DNA of 39,626 bases from Bacteroidales bacterium. GTDB lineage: Bacteria; Bacteroidota; Bacteroidia; Bacteroidales; UBA7960. The translations under genes and the position numbers were made by a program. Within the stretch, counting starts at the first letter, position 1; each line of letters opens with the position of its first letter. Shown piece by piece: positions 38,187-39,626 of the stretch. Below the pieces are notes generated by a model. That model saw nothing but the letters and a program-made list of their open reading frames with translations. It was not told the DNA's origin and made no database searches. The stretch spans positions 1 to 39,626 of the forward strand of contig SKSE01000057.1 of assembly GCA_007118135.1 (NCBI GenBank), read 5' to 3'.

Positions 38187-39068
38187 ATGGCCAACCTGAA
38201 GGAAGTTAGGGTAAGGATAGCATCCATTAAGTCTACAAGGCAAATTACCAGTGCTATGAAGATGGTTTCTGCCTCAAAATTGCGTAAAGGGCAAAATGGC
38301 ATAACTAATCTTGTACCCTATGAAAAACAACTTCGGGAAACACTTGATAAAATTAATCAGACATTAAAACCAGAAGATAAGAATGTACTTTGTATCCAGA
38401 AATCGGTTAAGGATGTGCTGGTTATTATTGTTTCTGCGAACAAAGGACTTTGCGGCACTTTTAATTCCAACTTGCTCAAAGGCACTGTAAACCATCTGAG
38501 AAAACTGAAAGAGCAGGGATTTAACGTAAAGCTCTGGATTATCGGAAAAAAAGCCGAAGAGTTTTTCAGAAAAAGCAATTACGAAATCCTTGAAGTCCAT
38601 AATGAACTAATAGATCATGTTACTTTCGAAAGTGCATTTTCACTTGCCAGGAAAGCAATGGAACTTATTGAGAATGATACTTTTCAGAAAATTGATATAG
38701 TTTATAACAAATTTAAAAATGCAGCGGTTTATAATTTGATAACCGAGCAATACCTGCCAATGTATATACCTGATGCTCCCGATTCCAATGGTTTTGAAAC
38801 TGAAGCTCAGACATATATTATGGAGCCTTCGCGCAAAGAGCTTCTGGAAGAGCTGGTGCCCAAAGTAATTCAAACCTACATGTACCGTATTTTGCTAGAC
38901 TCGTTTACCAGCGAACAGGGGGCCAGAATGACCGCTATGCATAAAGCCACCGACAATGCCACCGAACTGCTTAAAAACCTTACTATTACTTACAACAAGG
39001 TAAGACAATCATCTATCACGAACGAGATTGTCGAGATTGTGGGTGGGGCAGAGGCACTCAACAGGTAA
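38187..39068 (+). CDS. atpG: F0F1 ATP synthase subunit gamma
   Basis: LKEVRVRIASIKSTRQITSAMKMVSASKLRK and TAMHKATDNATELLKNLTITYNKVRQSSITNEIVEIVGGAEAL. Confidence 0.97.
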   Translation: MANLKEVRVRIASIKSTRQITSAMKMVSASKLRKGQNGITNLVPYEKQLRETLDKINQTLKPEDKNVLCIQKSVKDVLVIIVSANKGLCGTFNSNLLKGTVNHLRKLKEQGFNVKLWIIGKKAEEFFRKSNYEILEVHNELIDHVTFESAFSLARKAMELIENDTFQKIDIVYNKFKNAAVYNLITEQYLPMYIPDAPDSNGFETEAQTYIMEPSRKELLEELVPKVIQTYMYRILLDSFTSEQGARMTAMHKATDNATELLKNLTITYNKVRQSSITNEIVEIVGGAEALNR

Positions 39069-39148
39069 AATCCAATTTTCATTTTCTTTCTGGTCGCAAT
39101 AAAAAATAATTTTATCTGCCATCCACTTTTACTCCGCAGAATATTTGC

Positions 39149-39156
39149 TAACTTTG
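39149..39156 (+). promoter_or_regulatory. Possible Bacteroidota -7 element (TAnnTTTG) upstream of ferritin
   Basis: taactttg matches TAnnTTTG, 41 nt before the ferritin ATG. No convincing -33 TTTG at ideal spacing. Confidence 0.35.
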
Positions 39157-39196
39157 GGGTAGAAAATTGTATTATTAACCTTTAAAGCATACGAAA

Positions 39197-39626
39197 ATGT
39201 TAACAAAAAAACTGGAAAAGGTATTGAATGAGCAGGTTGAAAAGGAAGGTTACGCAGCACAGCTATACCTTTCAATGGCATCATGGGCCGATAGCAAAGG
39301 CCTGGAAGGAATTTCCAACTGGTTTTATGCTCAGCATATGGAAGAAATTGAGCATATGCTTAAGTTTATCAAGTATATCAATGAAAGAGGCGGACATGCA
39401 GTGGTTCCTAAAATCGACCAACCACCTCGCGAATTCAAAGGTGTAAAACAGGCTTTTGAAGCTTCACTGGAGCATGAGCAAATGGTAACCAAATCTATCA
39501 ACAACATTGTTGGCATTTGCCTTGACGAAAAAGATTTTACAACCCATAACTGGATTCAGTGGTTTGTGGATGAGCAACTGGAAGAAGAAACATCCGTACA
39601 GGGATTGCTTGACAAGCTTGATTTGC
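39197..39626 (+). CDS. Ferritin (3' end truncated by window edge)
   Basis: ATG 39197, MLTKKLEKVLNEQVEKEGYAAQLYLSMASWADSKGLEGISNWFYAQHMEEIEHMLKFIKYINERGG; open to window end. Confidence 0.93.
   Translation, partial: MLTKKLEKVLNEQVEKEGYAAQLYLSMASWADSKGLEGISNWFYAQHMEEIEHMLKFIKYINERGGHAVVPKIDQPPREFKGVKQAFEASLEHEQMVTKSINNIVGICLDEKDFTTHNWIQWFVDEQLEEETSVQGLLDKLDL

Overview
A 39.6 kb Bacteroidota-like chromosomal segment. This assignment is inferred from gene content: a PorW/SprE-type T9SS lipoprotein, an atpB-E-F-H-A-G run without atpD/atpC, and DUF6913 and DUF6973 proteins. Most of the window is ordinary housekeeping: an icd-citrate synthase-aconitase operon, dapA, valS, lplA, rnz, rseP, dxr, the F-ATP synthase genes and ferritin. 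Three loci stand out. (1) 135-2304 (-): an ArsM-like methyltransferase, an unlisted 34-aa Cys-containing peptide ORF (1474-1578, absent from the ORF track) and a radical SAM/SPASM maturase, which together look like a RiPP cassette. (2) 11340-12470: a REP-associated tyrosine transposase (RAYT) flanked on both sides by composite palindrome units whose stems carry compensatory changes (REPIN-like). (3) 22040-26209 (-): an apparent cyanophycin-type locus of cyanophycinase, a cyanophycin synthetase-like ATP-grasp protein with a short Mur-ligase-like C-terminus lacking a P-loop (CphA2-like architecture), and isoaspartyl dipeptidase. All calls are from reading the sequence and from memory of protein families. 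No database search was run.
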